This document shows positions 9,025 through 19,543 of a stretch of 46,014 nucleotides of DNA, in pieces. The notes under the pieces were generated by a model. It made no database searches and was not told the DNA's origin. It worked only from the letters and a program-made list of their open reading frames with translations. A program made the translations under genes and the position numbers. Every line of letters starts with the position of its first letter. Position 1 is the stretch's first letter. The stretch is from a bacterium (GTDB taxonomy: Bacteria > Chloroflexota > Dormibacteria > UBA8260 > Bog-877): NCBI GenBank assembly GCA_021817185.1, contig JAKAVU010000001.1, positions 1 to 46,014 on the forward strand, given 5' to 3'.

Positions 9025-9189
9025 ATGATGAACCCGCTTCTGTTGCGCCTGATGGTCGAGGACCGCACCCGCGAGCTGCGCGGCGTGACCGATAGCTCTC
9101 GTCGGCGGTCCGGGACCCCCGCGGCCAACCGCCGCCGGGCGGCGGCCACCCTGCGGCTGCTGCGCGCCAGCTCGCGGCGCGCGGCCTAG
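9025..9189 (+). CDS. Small basic protein, 54 residues, unknown
   Basis: A short reading frame with a strong site (GAGGAGA just upstream of tandem ATG codons at 9025 and 9028) and a promoter-like TATACT about 40 bases upstream. The product is Arg-rich (MMNPLLLRLMVEDRTREL, later RRRAAATLRLLRASSRRAA), likely helical and possibly nucleic-acid or membrane binding. It is divergent from the CGNR gene and its stop overlaps the selD stop by 4 bases (CTAG is read on both strands). I recognise no family. Confidence 0.55.
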   Translation: MMNPLLLRLMVEDRTRELRGVTDSSRRRSGTPAANRRRAAATLRLLRASSRRAA

Positions 9190-10198
9190 ACCAGCTCGAC
9201 GGGCGGCTGCCGGTCCCGGCCGGGCAGCACCTCCCCCACCTCGACCGCTCCCACCCCGGCGGAGAGGATGTGGTCCGCGCCGGGAGATGGGGCGGCGATC
9301 AAGAGGCCCCCGCTGGTCTGAGCGTCGCAGGCCAGCTGGAGGAGCATCGGGTCAACCTCGGGTCCGAGCCGGCAGCGGGAGCGGGCGAGCTCCAGATTGC
9401 GTCGGCTGCCGCCGGGAACCAGGCCCTCGCGGATGAGCTCGGGGACGCCGGGGATGATCGGCAATCTCTCTGCCACCACGCGCACCACCACCCCGGAGGC
9501 CCTGGCAAGGTTGTGCGCGTGCCCCAGAAGGCCGAATCCGGTGACGTCGGTGGCCGCACTGGCCCGGCCCTGCACCATCGCCGCGGCCGCGGCCCGGTTC
9601 AGCCGGCGCATCACCGAAACCGCCTCCGCCAGGGTCTCCGCGGCCACGCGCTGCTGCTTGTGGGCGTTCAGCACCACCCCGGTACCCAGGGGCTTGGTCA
9701 GCAGCAGCCGGTCCCCGGGACGAGCCGAGGAGTTGGTGACCACCCTGCCGGGGTGCACCGCGCCCACCACGGCGCAGCCGAAGATCGGCTCAGAGGTGCG
9801 GATCGAATGTCCGCCGGCCACGGCGCAGCCCGCCTCGCGGGCCACCTCCGCACCTCCCTCCAGAATCTCCCGGAGAATGCCTCCGCCCAGGGCGGCCAGG
9901 TCAAAACCCACCAGGTTGAGAAGCAACAGGGGGGTCCCCCCCATGGCGTACACGTCGGAGAGCGCATTGGCGGTGGCGATGGCCCCGTAGTCCCGTGGGT
10001 CGTCCACCGGGGGCGGGAAGAAGTCGGTGGTCGCCACCAGGGCCAGCTCCTCGCTCACCTGGTAGACCGCGGCGTCGTCCATGCCCTCGGCGGACACCAA
10101 GAGGGGCCCCGCCACCGGGGCCAAGAGTCCGGAGAACACCGCGGCCAGATCCTCCTGCCCGATCTTGGCGGAGCACCCGCCCTGGCTGCTGAGCTCGG

Positions 10199-10208
<10 letters not shown>
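9186..10208 (-). CDS. selD: Selenide, water dikinase
   Basis: SelD makes selenophosphate from selenide and ATP, the selenium donor for SelA. The 340-residue protein shows the active-site segment GGCSAKIG with C12 and K15 (the cysteine form, not selenocysteine), the metal/ATP-binding aspartates in MDDAAVYQV and TTDFFPPPVDDPRDYG, NALSDVYAMGGTP, and the C-terminal CDAQTSGGLL motif. It is the last gene of selA-selB-selD and overlaps selB by 10 bases, so the three are co-transcribed and coupled. Confidence 0.96.
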
Positions 10209-12105
<1,897 letters not shown>

Positions 12106-12109
<4 letters not shown>

Positions 12110-13557
12110 GAGGGGACCCCCAGGACCGCCGCCAGAGCGGCGATCAACGGCTCATCCTCTCCGGGGAGGACGCAGCGCGCGTCGATGACGATCCCGCCCG
12201 GGCGCTCCAGGCAGAGCACCGCGGTCTCGGCCGCCAGAAGCCGCCGCCGGACCGCCCCGGGCCGGGGGCAGGCGATGTGGATGCCGAAGGACGGAAGCGG
12301 GTCCCCTGGGGTGGTGCCTCCCCCTACGGCGCCCTCGGTGGCCGCCACCTCGGCCGCAAGGCCAATCCCGCGGAGCTGGTCGGCCCAGCGCTCCGACCTC
12401 CGCCGCAGCCTCCGAGGATCCGCACGGAGCATCGCCCAGACCGGAACCTGATCCAGACCGCCGGGCTCCTCGATGCAGCGCAGGGTCTCCTCGAGCGCCG
12501 CCAGCTGGAGCTTGTCGGGGCGAAGCGCTCGCGCCAGGGGGTGGCGGCGCAGCTTTTCCACCAGCTCCGACCGCCCCAGCACCAGCCCCGCCTGGCTGGC
12601 TCCCAAGAGCTTGTCGCCGCTGCAGAAGATGAGGTCCGCCCCGTCCGCCCAGCTCCTGCCCAGCCGTGCCTCGTTCGCGGCCCCGAAGGGGGCAGGTGGA
12701 AGGAGGCCACTCCCGACGTCCTCCAGAAGGTGCAGTCCCCTCTGGTGGGCCGCAGCCGCCAGCTCGGGGAGGCGCGGGCGTTCGGTGAAGCCGGTAATCC
12801 GGAAGTTGGACTGATGGACCCGGAGGAAGGCCGCGGTCCGGGGGGTGCAGGCCTGCTCATAGTCCGACACCCGCGTGCGGTTGGTGGTCCCCACCTCCAC
12901 CAGCTTGGCGCCGGAGAGGCGGAGGATGTCGGGAATCCGGAAGCCCCCTCCGATCTCGATGGCCTCACCCCGAGAGACCAGGACCTCCCGCCTCCGGCAG
13001 AGCGCCGTCAGCGCCAGAAGCACCGCCGCGGCCCCGTTGTTGACCACCATCGCCGCCTCCACCCCCGTCAGCCGGCGGAGGGTGTCGGTGAGAAGCGAGT
13101 GGCGGTCCCCGCGCCGGCCGGTCTGAAGGTCCAGCTCCAGGTTGGTGTACCCCGAGGCGAGGTCAGCCGCGCGCGCGGCCGCGCGCGCGGCCAGCGGGGC
13201 GCGGCCGAGGTTGGTGTGGATGACGACTCCGGTCCCATTGATGACCCGTCGGAGCTGGCGCGGAGAGCCGTCCAGGAGCTGGGCGACGCGCCCGGCCAGC
13301 CCCGGCTCGTCCCCGGGGTCCAGGCGGCCCGCCCGGGCCTCCGCCACCGCGGCCTGGACCGCGGCGGTCGTGGCCTTCCTCCCGTGGCGCGCGGCAAGGA
13401 CCGCGACGTCCGGGTGCTGAAGCAGCCGTCCGACGGCGGGAGGCCGGGGACCCCCGGTCCCCACTATGTCCGATTGCGAGCGCACCTTGATCTCACCTGG
13501 CAGCGGCCCGAAGCGCGACTCAACTCCAGCGGCGGCACCGACCGGGTGCCGAGCCAT
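12106..13557 (-). CDS. selA: L-seryl-tRNA(Sec) selenium transferase
   Basis: SelA is a PLP enzyme (decameric in studied bacteria) that converts Ser-tRNA-Sec to Sec-tRNA-Sec. The PLP lysine is K316 in FCSGDKLLGASQAG; other family motifs are NGTGVVIHTNLGRAPL, GYTNLELDLQTGRRG and VGTTNRTRVSDY. The ATG at 13557 gives 483 residues with about 25 extra residues before the usual N terminus; a GTG at 13485 with AGGTGAG upstream fits the family better and may be the true start. First gene of the selABD operon. Confidence 0.95.
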
Positions 13558-13770
13558 CCAGCGATCCTACTCCGCGCCGGCCGCGCGGCTCGCTGTTTGG
13601 CCCGGCGGGGCGCGGGAGTCGCCGGCGGCCCAGCGGCCGTGGGACCCCACGCGAGGTCGTCTGCTTGCTGGGATGAAGCGGCTGGGGCGAGTGGCGGGAG
13701 GCGAGGGGAACGATCCCTCCGAGGACGCCTGAGGCGCCCCCCATCGATTTTGAAGTAAGCTTGACGCCCG

Positions 13771-13795
13771 TGCCAGGGGGTGCCAGGGGGTGCCA
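13771..13795. repeat. Tandem decamer repeat
   Basis: TGCCAGGGGG occurs twice in tandem followed by a partial third copy TGCCA. It is outside any gene at the junction between selA and the element, so it may be part of an attachment, replication or protein-binding site. Confidence 0.6.
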
Positions 13796-13942
13796 AGTGA
13801 TCTCACATCGCCCCATGGCCAGTGCCCGACGGTGCCACGGGTTGCCTCGCGTTGCTACACCGTTGCTGTCAAACAGGTGCTGCTGACTGGCAACCTGGGG
13901 CAGCGCAGCGAAGCATGCAGGAACACCTGGGGCAGGCGGGTG

Positions 13943-13948
13943 TATACT
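13943..13948 (+). promoter_or_regulatory. Candidate -10 element for the rep operon
   Basis: TATACT, 110 bases upstream of the HTH gene that starts the replication operon. It is preceded by the ACCTGGGGCAG repeats, which could be operator sites. The -35 is not clear. Confidence 0.4.
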
Positions 13949-14057
13949 CGGGGCAACGGCTGGGGTCGAAAGGCCCATTAGCAGTCGGCGCCGGACGGTC
14001 CCCCTGGGGCGCCAGGGGTGGCAATAGGCTCCCACGACGCGAGCGGGGGAGCTTGCC

Positions 14058-14288
14058 ATGACCGACGGCGAACCGACGCAGCTGCTATTGGCCGCGCCCG
14101 GCGCGGCCCGCGTGCTCGACGTTTCACAGCGCACCCTCTGGCGACTGGTGCGCCGGGGCGATTTGGAGGTGGTGCGGCTCTCGCCGCGCATCGTCCGGTT
14201 CCGGGTCGCCGACCTGGCGGCTTTGGGGGCCCCAGACCGGGTGCCAATGCGCCCCTACCGCCCGGCCAACGGTCGGCGGGGCCAGTGA
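14058..14288 (+). CDS. Excisionase-like helix-turn-helix protein
   Basis: This 76-residue protein has a MerR/HTH_17-type DNA-binding fold: LLLAAPGAARVLDVSQRTL followed by WRLVRRGDLEVVRLSPRIVRF, the usual 'helix-turn-helix then wing' pattern of excisionase (Xis) and plasmid regulators. GGGGAG lies 7 bases before the ATG. Its stop overlaps the ATG of the replication initiator (TGATG), so it is probably a regulator of replication or excision in the same operon. Confidence 0.8.
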   Translation: MTDGEPTQLLLAAPGAARVLDVSQRTLWRLVRRGDLEVVRLSPRIVRFRVADLAALGAPDRVPMRPYRPANGRRGQ

Positions 14289-15697
14289 TGCGGGCCGTCG
14301 AGGCGGAGCGCCAGTGGCCCGAGGCCTCGGGGCACCCGCCAGCCGTCACCAAAGCCCTCTGCCCCAAGGGCCGTGACACCCGGCTGCTGGAGCGAGACCT
14401 GTGCCGGGCTCCGATCTGGCACATCACCCCCCCCAAGGGTGAGGATGAGCTGACGGTGCCGCTAGTGCTGTATGGGCGGCCACTGAGGCAGCTCAGCGGC
14501 CGGGCCCTCATGGTCGCCGACCAGAGAGTGTTCGCGGACGTGGTGACGCGATGGGTCCGTGACGGCTGTCCCGCCGACCGGAGGGTGCCCTATTCGCTCG
14601 CCGACGCGACCCGAGCCCTCGGCCGGACCGCCGCGGGTGGGAGGGATAGACAGCTGGCGCGCGCGGCGCTCGTGCGGCTCCGCGGGGCGACCTACGAGTC
14701 GGTCCTCCGCCAGGCAGACGGCGCAGAGGCGATTTGGGTCTGGGGACTCGTTGACGAGGCCCGGTTCCTGGGGCCGGGTCAACGGCACGGACACGTGGTC
14801 CTCTCCCAAGTGATCGCCGACCTGATGGCGGGAGGGGCGGTCACCTACCTGCACGCGCCGACCTGGGACGCGATCGCATACCAGGACACCATCGCGGGCC
14901 GCCTCTGGACCTACCTGGAGGCTGAGACTCTGCGGGAGCCACGGCGATACCCGCTCTTCGGGGGAGGGGCGAGCCCCGCCCTTGCCGATCTGCTGGATCT
15001 GCGCTGGGCACGTCGCTGGCGGGTTGCCCAGCGGGTCGGGGCCGCGGCCGGCGTGATCGAGCAGGTCGATCCCAGGTACACCCTCGCCCTTACCCAAGGG
15101 CGCGACCAGGGGAGCTGGCATCTCGTGGCCGGCCGCTCCGGCCGTGCCTGCAGCGCCGCCGACAGCGGCCCCCTGCCGACCGAGGTGATGAGGGCGTGGC
15201 GGCGAGCTCATGAAGGGCGCCTCCCGGCCCCGGGTCAGGTCGGGGTGGTGGCCGAGTTGCTCACTAGATGGCAGCCCGATGAGGTCGCGGCCATGCTGCT
15301 GGCTGGCGTAGGCGGCGACCCGCTGGCCCGGGTCATGGCAGCGGATCGGAGCCGTTCGGAGGAGCGGTTGGCCTTGGCCGAGTGCGCCGAGCGACAGCGG
15401 GAGGCGGACCGCGAGCTGGAGGCGGCCGGGGCGAACGACTACGTGGCCCACCTCAGGGCCGCAGGCGTGACCCTGCCGAGGTGGGCCACGGCGCGGCCCC
15501 CAGTCCCGCAAAGTCCCGTTTCCGAAACGGGGCTCGGCGGGACTCAAGACGGGGCTTTGCGGGACTGGGAGACGGGGCTTTGCGGGACTGGGGCGAGATC
15601 AAAATCTGGGGGTACCGTCGTATCTACCGTCGTACCTACCGTCGGAGACTCGCTCTGCGAGGCTCCCTCTGGGTCTGACCAGGAGGTCGGAGCATGA
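14288..15697 (+). CDS. Putative plasmid replication initiator (winged-helix RepA-like)
   Basis: A 469-residue protein with no strong single motif. The middle (PLVLYGRPLRQLSGRALMVA, then a helix-rich segment up to AGRLWTYLEAETL) resembles winged-helix plasmid initiators of the RepA/RPA or Rep_3 kind. Context supports this: a small HTH gene lies upstream, the DnaB helicase gene follows with a 4-base overlap, and its own 3' end contains iteron-like repeats. Residues 320-420 are charged and helical. The C-terminal tail encoded by the repeats (PQSPVSETGLGGTQDG) is low complexity. The family assignment is an inference. Confidence 0.55.
   Translation: MRAVEAERQWPEASGHPPAVTKALCPKGRDTRLLERDLCRAPIWHITPPKGEDELTVPLVLYGRPLRQLSGRALMVADQRVFADVVTRWVRDGCPADRRVPYSLADATRALGRTAAGGRDRQLARAALVRLRGATYESVLRQADGAEAIWVWGLVDEARFLGPGQRHGHVVLSQVIADLMAGGAVTYLHAPTWDAIAYQDTIAGRLWTYLEAETLREPRRYPLFGGGASPALADLLDLRWARRWRVAQRVGAAAGVIEQVDPRYTLALTQGRDQGSWHLVAGRSGRACSAADSGPLPTEVMRAWRRAHEGRLPAPGQVGVVAELLTRWQPDEVAAMLLAGVGGDPLARVMAADRSRSEERLALAECAERQREADRELEAAGANDYVAHLRAAGVTLPRWATARPPVPQSPVSETGLGGTQDGALRDWETGLCGTGARSKSGGTVVSTVVPTVGDSLCEAPSGSDQEVGA
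15499..15592. repeat. Iteron-like 21-23 bp repeats inside the rep gene
   Basis: Two direct copies beginning ACGGGGCTTTGCGGGACTGG start at 15549 and 15572 (23-base period). A degenerate third starts at 15527 (22 bases earlier) and an inverted copy spans 15499-15519. The inverted copy and the degenerate copy can form a hairpin of about 20 bp with a 3-base loop. Periods close to two helical turns are typical of iterons bound by Rep proteins. Confidence 0.75.
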
Positions 15698-17085
15698 CTG
15701 CCTCGGTCCCGACCCCCACCCCGCCCCACAACCTGGAGGCGGAGCGCGCGGTCCTGGGCAGTCTCCTCCTTGAGCCGTCGCTGGTGGCCGAAGTGGTCAG
15801 CCTGCTGGGCGAGAACGACTGGTACATGGACGCCCACGGCCACATCTTCCGCGCGATGCTCGGCCTCTTCGGCCGAGGCACGCCACTCGACACCCTCACC
15901 CTGGCAGACGAACTGGAGAGGCAGGGCACGCTCGTTCGGGCGGGGGGGCTGGAGGCTCTGACCTCGCTGGCCGCAGCGGTCCCCACGACAGCCAACTGGG
16001 AGTACTACGGCCGCATCGTCCGCGACGCGGCCACGAAGCGCAGGCTGATCCACGCTGGGGGGGAGATAGCGCGCCTAGGGCTCGACCCCGAGGTAACGGC
16101 GGCCGAGGCGGTGGACGGGGCCCAGCAGGCGGTCTTTGGGGTGGCTGATGGGGTGCCTGCCGGTGGAGGTCCGCGGCCCCTTGGACCTGACGCGCACGCC
16201 CTGGTGGCGGAAATGCGGGCCGCGCTGGCCGCCGGTGGAGGGGCGCAGCTCGTCGGCCTGCCCCTTGGGGTCGCCGGGGTGGATCACTTGACCGGGGGGA
16301 TGCGGGCGGGCGAACTCACCGTGCTCGCCGGTCGCCCCGGCATGGGCAAGAGTTCTCTGGCCGGGTGGGCGGCCATGATCTGTGTCCAGTTGGGCGTCCC
16401 GGTCGGCGTGATCAGCCTGGAGATGGGCCGGGACTCGTGGACCGAGAGGTGCATGGCCACGCTCAGCGGCACAAACAGCCAACATCTGAAGCTCCGCGCC
16501 GCAGCAGAGAAAGACGTGGCGGGTCTGGCGGAGTGGGCCCAGCGACTCGACACCATGCCGCTCCTGCTTGATGACAGCGCGGGCCAGTCGCTTATGCAGA
16601 TCCGCGCGGCGGCGCGGAGGATGGTAGCGGCCATCGGCATCAAGCTGGTGGTAATCGACTACCTGCAACTGGTCGGGCGCGACGCGGCGGCGAGGTCGCG
16701 CACGGAAGAAGTCACGTGGATCTCGGGTGGGCTGAAGAGCCTGTCCCGCGAGTTGCACATCCCGGTGCTGGCACTTTCCCAGCTAAACCGGGAGTCGGAG
16801 CGCCGCACGGAACGCCGACCTCAGCTCGCCGATCTGCGCGACTCCGGAGCCATCGAACAAGACGCCGACGTGGTGATCTTTGTTCATCGGCCTGGTGTGT
16901 ACGAACGGGGCAAGGACCTGGGGTTTGCCGAGCTGATCGTCGCCAAGAATCGCAGTGGCCCCCCGGGGATCGTGCCAGCTCACGTGGACCTACCGACCGG
17001 GCGCTGGAGCGGCGAGGATGACCGCGTCCCGGAGGCGGTGCGGAGGGCCTTCCCGGGTGCGCGGCCCGCGAAGGCGTCCTCGTAA
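15694..17085 (+). CDS. dnaB: Replicative DNA helicase DnaB
   Basis: The 463-residue hexameric helicase unwinds DNA ahead of the replisome. It has the N-terminal DnaB domain (NLEAERAVLGSLLLEP) and a RecA-fold helicase domain with Walker A GRPGMGKS (213-220), ISLEM, Walker B KLVVIDYLQL, and the conserved ALSQLNRESE and DLRDSGAIEQDADVV motifs. It is complete, without intein. It overlaps the upstream initiator gene by 4 bases (ATGA), so this is the element's own helicase, probably loaded at its origin, rather than the chromosomal copy. Confidence 0.95.
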   Translation: MTASVPTPTPPHNLEAERAVLGSLLLEPSLVAEVVSLLGENDWYMDAHGHIFRAMLGLFGRGTPLDTLTLADELERQGTLVRAGGLEALTSLAAAVPTTANWEYYGRIVRDAATKRRLIHAGGEIARLGLDPEVTAAEAVDGAQQAVFGVADGVPAGGGPRPLGPDAHALVAEMRAALAAGGGAQLVGLPLGVAGVDHLTGGMRAGELTVLAGRPGMGKSSLAGWAAMICVQLGVPVGVISLEMGRDSWTERCMATLSGTNSQHLKLRAAAEKDVAGLAEWAQRLDTMPLLLDDSAGQSLMQIRAAARRMVAAIGIKLVVIDYLQLVGRDAAARSRTEEVTWISGGLKSLSRELHIPVLALSQLNRESERRTERRPQLADLRDSGAIEQDADVVIFVHRPGVYERGKDLGFAELIVAKNRSGPPGIVPAHVDLPTGRWSGEDDRVPEAVRRAFPGARPAKASS

Positions 17086-17094
17086 CTCGAAAAG

Positions 17095-17113
17095 TGTCGC
17101 GGATGTGTCGCTC
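17095..17113 (+). repeat. Repeat motif TGTC-CGGAT-TGTCG, copy 1
   Basis: TGTCGCGGATGTGTCGCTC, just after dnaB; it matches the copy at 21916 at 16 of 19 positions, all differences being transitions. It contains an internal TGTC-N7-TGTC spacing, as expected for a protein-binding site. Confidence 0.5.
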
Positions 17114-17234
17114 GGCATCCGCCACGATTGGATCTGTGAATGGCACTGCCACGGCCTACGCCCTCTACCACGCCCTGGTCAGCACCGGCCACGCGCCCTG
17201 GTGCCCCGCGCGTGAGATGAAGGCGCCGGGGGCG

Positions 17235-17429
17235 TCAGGCCCCTTCGGCGTCCTTCCAAGTGTGGCCCGCCGCCTTCCAGTCGCGGAGCGCGGACCGGAT
17301 GATCGCGGACTGGGCGACCCGCCGCCCGCTCTGGAGCGCCGCGGCCTCCTGGTCCCGCAGCCATTGGCTGAGGTCTCCGGGGATCGCCACCTGCATTCTC
17401 GCCATCGGGGTGTCGGTTCTACTTGCCAT
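17235..17429 (-). CDS. Ribbon-helix-helix (CopG-like) protein
   Basis: This 64-residue protein has the RHH pattern: a beta strand (ARMQVAIPGDLSQWL) then two helices (AQSAIIRSALRDWKAA). Such proteins are plasmid copy-number regulators, antitoxins or relaxase accessory factors. It is the only reverse-strand gene in this part and has no toxin-like neighbour. An internal ATG at 17405 is an equally good start; neither has a clear ribosome-binding site. Confidence 0.6.
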   Translation of the reverse strand: MASRTDTPMARMQVAIPGDLSQWLRDQEAAALQSGRRVAQSAIIRSALRDWKAAGHTWKDAEGA

Positions 17430-17619
17430 AGCGGGAGCTTAGCAGCCAGCCACCTGCGGAACCGGCTGAGAGAGCGGACGGCAGCTTGATACACGATCTT
17501 CAGTAGGCTGTGACATGGATGGCTGGCCCTATGGCTGGCGGCCGAGTAGAGTATGGGGTGGCGGCGGGCGTGGGTCTCAGCGCGCCGCCCATCGAGACCC
17601 CCGAGACCGAGGAAGTGAG

Positions 17620-18285
17620 ATGACCCGATCTCCCTGGATGGCGGCGGCGCTAGCCGCCGGGCTGCTGGCGACCGCGTGTGGCGCGACCTCGGGCGGGCAC
17701 GGCGCGGCCCCCAAGGGCTCGTCGAGCCCCTCGGCTAGGGCGACCCCGACTCCCACGGCCAAGCCGCTCTCTGCGGTGGCTGCGGCTGAGGCCGGGTTCC
17801 GGGCTTGGGGTAAGGCGAGCGTGCTCCTGACCGGTCCGATGCCCACGGCATCTCGCCCGGCGGCAGCGAGGGACATCCTGGTTCTCGGGCGCGCGTTCGC
17901 CCTTCCGGGGTGGCGCACCAGCCTGGGAAAGGGGCTGGTCCTGGTGGAGACCCCACCCGGCTGCCAGGCGAGTTGGGACCACGTGGCAGGCAGCTTTGTG
18001 GTCTCAGGCCCCGGAGGCGTGGCCGAGGTCGCCCTCGTCGTCCACGAGTTTGGGGCCTGTCTCACGGAGGCGGGCGGCGTCAAGTACGTGACCAACCCGG
18101 CTTCGGGGCCGGGGTCAACTGCGACTTGGGTGCTGCTCGGCTCCGCGGTCCCCCTCCCGCCGGTCGCGGGCCTCCCCGACCTGCCGACCACGGTGTGGAC
18201 ACCGGCGGTCGTGGCGACCTGCACCACGGGCTGGGTAGAGGGTGCCGGGGCCCAGCTTCCCGGCGGGGCGGTGCCAGGATGCTGA
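17620..18285 (+). CDS. Predicted lipoprotein of the conjugation block
   Basis: The 221-residue protein starts with a lipoprotein signal (MTRSPWMAAALAAGLLATAC, lipid-accepting Cys at 20), then a Ser/Thr/Pro-rich linker and a compact extracellular domain of unknown type with a few cysteines. The ATG at 17620 has AGGAAG upstream. It is the first gene of a forward operon with repeated start/stop overlaps that leads to the TrbL-like channel, so a role at the cell surface during transfer is plausible. No family recognised. Confidence 0.7.
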   Translation: MTRSPWMAAALAAGLLATACGATSGGHGAAPKGSSSPSARATPTPTAKPLSAVAAAEAGFRAWGKASVLLTGPMPTASRPAAARDILVLGRAFALPGWRTSLGKGLVLVETPPGCQASWDHVAGSFVVSGPGGVAEVALVVHEFGACLTEAGGVKYVTNPASGPGSTATWVLLGSAVPLPPVAGLPDLPTTVWTPAVVATCTTGWVEGAGAQLPGGAVPGC

Positions 18286-19346
18286 CCCGCCGCGCCCTTG
18301 CCCTCGTCGTGGCCGCCAGCTTGGCGGGGGGTGCCGCCGCCCTGCTGGCGGCGCCTGTGCTCGCCTGTACGGCCGGCGTGTGCCACACCCCCACCCCCAC
18401 GGGGACCACGGTCACCGCCGTGGACTCGATTCCTGGCCTCCCGCCCCAGGTCGGCAACCACACGAACTCGGGGACGGGATGGACCCAGGCCGCCGCCCCG
18501 TCCTGCCCCGCCACGGCCATCTACGAGCCCGTGGGCGGCAGCCCGGGGGTGTACGGCTGGACGACCCCGGGCGGCGTCGATATCCTCGCGCACGGGACCC
18601 CGCCCAGCCCGAACGGCTGGAACCTGGCCGAGTACTGGGTAGACGCCGAGTACACGCGCACGATGACTGCGGCCCCCGGTTGCCAGCCGGGCCCGTGGCT
18701 TTTCGACGGGTTCGTGCCGACGCCCGTGACCTTCCCCGATCCGACCACCTCGACCCCGGGGGTGGAGCCCGCCATCAAGGGCCTAGAGGCCGAGGTCACG
18801 GCGAACCTGGTCGGCGGCTCGGTGGCGACCGCGCCAGCAGTGTGGGGCCTGGTCAACTTGCCCGAGGACGCCTGGGTGGTCGGATCGAACATCCTCCCCT
18901 CCCTAGTCAAGAGCACCACGGACACGTACACCCCGCCCGGGGTAGGGGGCCGCGAGGAGGTCCTCACCGTGGCAGTGAGCCTCGTCCGCATGGGCGTTGC
19001 CTGGTCGTGGGGGGATGGCGAGACCACGCCGGCCGACGGGCCCGGCGGCATGGGCCAGCCCTACCCCGTTGACAACATCTCGCATACGTACCACCTGGTG
19101 TCGGTGCCCGCCAAGCCTGGTGCGCCGTCCCCCTACCACGTCTTCAATGCGCAGGGGGAGATACCGATCAACGCGACCCAGGAGCTGCAGATCAGTGCTT
19201 GGGCGGTGTGGATCGACGCCTCGGGCCGGCAACAAGTCGAACTGGGCTCGCCGTTCATGCTGGCGATCCCGGTGCAACCCCACTGGATCAACGTGGGCCA
19301 GATCGAGGGTGTCCCCTTCTGTCCGACTACCACGAGCTGCGCCTGA
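18279..19346 (+). CDS. Predicted secreted protein with PKD-like segment
   Basis: The 355-residue product has an N-terminal signal peptide (LTRRALALVVAASLAGGAAA, cleavage likely near the AAPVLACTAG region), then a beta-rich extracellular chain. The segment VAWSWGDGETTP followed by ISHTYHLV is the 'WxxGDG...HTY' pattern of PKD-type Ig-like domains. Its ATG lies inside the end of the upstream lipoprotein gene (7-base overlap). It is likely surface exposed; function in mating contact is an inference. Confidence 0.7.
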   Translation: MLTRRALALVVAASLAGGAAALLAAPVLACTAGVCHTPTPTGTTVTAVDSIPGLPPQVGNHTNSGTGWTQAAAPSCPATAIYEPVGGSPGVYGWTTPGGVDILAHGTPPSPNGWNLAEYWVDAEYTRTMTAAPGCQPGPWLFDGFVPTPVTFPDPTTSTPGVEPAIKGLEAEVTANLVGGSVATAPAVWGLVNLPEDAWVVGSNILPSLVKSTTDTYTPPGVGGREEVLTVAVSLVRMGVAWSWGDGETTPADGPGGMGQPYPVDNISHTYHLVSVPAKPGAPSPYHVFNAQGEIPINATQELQISAWAVWIDASGRQQVELGSPFMLAIPVQPHWINVGQIEGVPFCPTTTSCA

Positions 19347-19369
19347 CGGCGCAATAAAAGGAGCCAAAC

Positions 19370-19543
19370 ATGGACGATCTGACCGCGACCAAGGCGGCCT
19401 ACCTGGCCGAGCTGGAGAAGAGGTGGCAGTTCAGGCTGCGCCGGCGCTGCGAGCCACTGCTGTGTCTGTGGTGGCGGATCATCGACCCGCCGGGCAACCT
19501 CTTGACGTCCCTGCCAGGCCGGCTGCTGCGGCCCCGCCGGTGA
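19370..19543 (+). CDS. Small basic protein, 57 residues
   Basis: The AAAGGAG site 6 bases before the ATG is one of the best in the window. The product starts MDDLTATKAAYLAELEKRWQ, then an Arg-rich stretch and a short hydrophobic patch (LLCLWWRIID). Its TGA overlaps the GTG start of the next gene (GTGA). No family recognised; it is probably a real operon member because of the site and the coupling. Confidence 0.65.
   Translation: MDDLTATKAAYLAELEKRWQFRLRRRCEPLLCLWWRIIDPPGNLLTSLPGRLLRPRR

Larger units (their letters stand above)
13558..14057. other. Intergenic left junction of the element, with repeats
   Basis: About 500 bases without a convincing gene. It holds tandem decamers (13771-13795), two copies of ACCTGGGGCAG (13893-13903 and 13925-13935), several GTTGC repeats around 13850-13875 and a TATACT -10 candidate at 13943. 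I looked for a tRNA (including tRNA-Sec) whose 3' end could serve as an attachment site and saw none that folds. Confidence 0.5.

Noticed and set aside
13700..13800. ACTTCAAAA on the reverse strand as tRNA-Sec anticodon loop
   Set aside because: The flanking bases do not pair into an anticodon stem and no T-arm or acceptor stem fits; a hairpin with long arm nearby is likely chance in GC-rich DNA.
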